From positions 1-25,858 of the IMG/VR virus record IMGVR_UViG_3300026512_000053: 25,858 nt of DNA. One strand, written 5' to 3'. The position numbers were made by a program, and so were the translations under genes. The number at the start of each line of letters is the position of its first letter. Within the stretch, counting starts at the first letter, position 1. Shown piece by piece: positions 23,747 to 25,858 of this stretch. This stretch comes from a virus. Below the pieces are notes generated by a model that was not told the origin of the DNA, did not search any database, and saw nothing but the letters and a program-made list of their open reading frames with translations.

Positions 23747-25411
23747 ATGAAAACATTTTTAGATGAATTAAAAGATACGAAAACAGGAATTGTTGTACAA
23801 CTAACAAACGGTAAACAATACTATATCTTTGACGATTATGACGATACCTTTGAATTTACAAAAATAGAAAATACAGATTATGATTCAGTTGAAAAAACAA
23901 TTGAAAAAATTCAATTAAATGATAATTTTGTATCAATATGAAGAACGACAATTAATAATGAAATGATAAAATTACCATTGGTTGATTACGGAGAATACAA
24001 TTTTACAGTAGAATGGGGGGACGGGAGTTTCGATAAAGTAACTGAATATAATCAAGATTCAATAATGCATACTTATTTGGAACCAAATGATTATACAGTT
24101 AAAATATACGGAAAGTTAAAAGGTTTTAATTTTACGGATTCATTTAGTTTAAATTCTAATAATTTAATAGCAATTCTAAATTGGGGAGTTTTAGAATTAA
24201 TTGATTCTCAAAAATCAAATATTAACGGGATTTTTAAAGGTTGTGTTAATTTAGAATTAATTAAATCTTTATCAGAATTGAAATCAGATAATCTTACAAA
24301 TGCGACTTCAATGTTTGAAAATTGTAATAAATTAAAAGATATAACTGGATTAATTAAATTTAAGAAATTTCATAAAGTTAAAAAATTTGAAAATATGTTT
24401 AAAAATGTTACTTTATCAACTAACGTTTATGATATTTTTTTAACTCATTTAAATAATAGTTTTTTACCAATAGATATACCTGAAGATTCAAAATTAAATA
24501 TAAATTTTGGAAATTCAAAATATAGTAAATCAAAACAAGTTAGAAACGATTTGAATATTAGATTTAATATTGTTGATGGTGGTGAAAATTTAAATATGAG
24601 TATTTTAACTTTTAAAACAACTACCGGAAATGAACCAATTAAATTACCATTAGAAGCAACTGGAAATTATAATTTTACCGTTGATTGGGGAGATAATACA
24701 AGTGATGTAATTATAAGTTATGACCAATCAGAAGTAAATCATTATTATGAAAATGCTGGATTACATGATATTTATATTTCAGGAATGTTAGAAGGATTTA
24801 ATTTTTATCATGGATTTAATAACAGTAAAGATAAAATTATTGATGTCAAACAATGAGGGAATTTAAAATTAAGAACAATTAATTATGGTTCAGACGGTGC
24901 TTATTTTTGTCAATGCTCCAATTTAGAAACTTTTAATGCAGAAGATGCTCCTGACTTAAGTGAAGTAACAAATTTAATGTACACATTTTATGGGTGTTCT
25001 AAATTTAATGGAAATATAAATCATTGGGATGTAAGTAATGTGACAAAATTTACACAAATGTTTGAGCACGCTTATAAATTTAATCAGCCTTTAAATAATT
25101 GAAACACCAGTAATGTTACCGATATGTTTGCAATGTTTTATGAATGTTATGAATTTAATCAACCTTTAAATAATTGAGATATTAGTAAAGTAACAAGAAC
25201 TTGAGATATGTTTTGACGTTGTTATAAATTTAATCAACCATTAAATAATTGGGATACAAGAAATGTCGTCAAAATGCATGGAATGTTTTATAGAGCATAT
25301 AAATTTAATCAAAATATACATAATTGAAATGTTAGTAAAGTAACTGATTGAGGTGATTTTAGAAATTATTGTCCTTTATATAAATCGTATACTCCTTCAA
25401 AATTTAGATAG
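23747..25411 (+). CDS. PKD and BspA-like repeat surface protein, copy 2
   Basis: This 554-residue protein has an N-terminal domain of 64 residues (MKTFLDELKDTKTGIVVQL then NGKQYYIFDDYDD), nearly identical to that at 25512. A PKD-like domain follows (EYNFTVEWGDGS, then IMHTYLEPNDY), then a linker with LRR-like pieces (FENCNKLKDI). A second PKD-like domain (NYNFTVDWGDNTSD) and BspA-like repeats closely resemble copy 1. Repeat Trp codons at 25025, 25100, 25175, 25250 and 25325 are 75 nt apart and alternate between TGG and TGA. Other TGA codons include 23939, 24854, 25202 and 25214. The stop is TAG. It looks like a fusion of a copy-1-type protein with an extra N-terminal module. The role is probably host attachment. 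Confidence 0.85.
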
Positions 25412-25511
25412 ACAATTAAAATAGTAAAATATAAAATAAAAGTAAGCAAAATATAAAACAAAAAATGAAAAATAGTTACATAAAAAAATAAATACATAGG
25501 AAAAACAAAAA

Positions 25512-25858
25512 ATGAAAACATTTTTAGATGAATTAAAAGATACGAAAACAGGAATTGTTGTAAACTTAACAAATGGTAAACAATATTATATTTTTGATGA
25601 TTATGATGATACTTTTGAATTTGCAAAAATAGAAAATACAGAATATAGTACAATTGAAAAGACAATTGAAAAAATTCAATTAAATGATAATTTCGTTTCG
25701 ATATGAAGAACAACAATTAATAATGAGACAATAAAATTACCTTTAGTTGAATATGGTGAATACAATTTTACTGTAGAATGAGGAGATGAAAGTTTTGATA
25801 AAGTAACCGAGTATAACCAAGATTCAATAATGCATACATATTTAGAACCAAATGATTA
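25512..25858 (+). CDS. PKD surface protein, copy 3 (3' end outside window)
   Basis: The first 115 residues are visible and align almost perfectly with copy 2: the MKTFLDELKDTKTGIVV domain, then INNETIKLPLVEYGEYNF and a PKD-like part to the window edge. The upstream AGGAAAAACAAAAA leader is also duplicated. TGA at 25704-25706 and 25779-25781 are Trp. At the second, copy 2 has TGG (24014-24016), which is direct evidence for the codon reassignment. The third gene of this tandem family probably continues with BspA-like repeats, but that part is not visible. Confidence 0.82.

Noticed and set aside
25366-25716. Minus-strand hydrophobic ORF of 116 residues
   Set aside because: It overlaps the end of surface protein 2 and the start of copy 3, both well supported. 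Hydrophobicity comes from reversed Lys/Asn-rich codons.

Overview
This window reads as part of the late region of a large tailed phage with a contractile, T4-like tail. The DNA is very AT-rich (roughly four-fifths A+T by eye) and every convincing gene is on the + strand. TGA is read as tryptophan throughout. In-frame TGA falls on expected Trp positions in the terminase, and it swaps with TGG at the same place in 75-nt surface-protein repeats. TAA and TAG remain stops. Most genes have a good Shine-Dalgarno sequence (AAGGAG or similar). A lytic transglycosylase with a signal-like N-terminus suggests a host with peptidoglycan, so the recoding may belong to the phage rather than to a wall-less Mollicute host. 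That last point is inference.

Layout. 1-2207: the end of an unknown gene, a holin-like membrane protein, a small protein with a capsid-targeting-like N-terminus, and a spanin-like anchored protein. 2225-4470: the large terminase, encoded as two genes that carry the halves of an atypically split intein (33-residue IntN, about 111-residue IntC). Protein trans-splicing would be needed to make a complete packaging motor. 4651-12211: head and tail cassette with portal, two unknown proteins, gp21-like prohead protease, neck/connector-like protein, gp15-like protein, a small helical protein, tail sheath and tail tube. No scaffold or major capsid gene is seen next to the protease.

12212-13475: a duplicated promoter-leader module, a compact predicted three-way-junction RNA, a decayed GIY-YIG homing endonuclease with Asn/Gln repeats, and AT-rich tandem repeats. 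13476-15974: two tandem paralogues and a third protein with N-termini ending in L/V-N-E, possible substrates of the prohead protease that would be packaged in the head, plus a YqiA-like serine hydrolase. 16020-19121: a 23-aa hydrophobic peptide, a long-hairpin RNA or terminator, a lytic transglycosylase, unknown genes, and an ATP-dependent DNA ligase like T4 gp30.

19123-21245: a cluster of small membrane proteins, an unknown protein and a CxxC...CxxC protein, closed by a good terminator. 21246-21807: a noncoding region of over 500 nt. 21808 to the end: three related PKD plus BspA-like (DUF285) repeat proteins, the last cut by the window edge, probably adhesins or tail-fibre proteins.

Six sites share the promoter form TTTAAA-N16-TATAAT, or TTTAAT in a seventh, in two subclasses differing just after the -10. 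They lie before the portal, the endonuclease region, the paralogue operon, the long hairpin, the transglycosylase, the ligase and the noncoding region.
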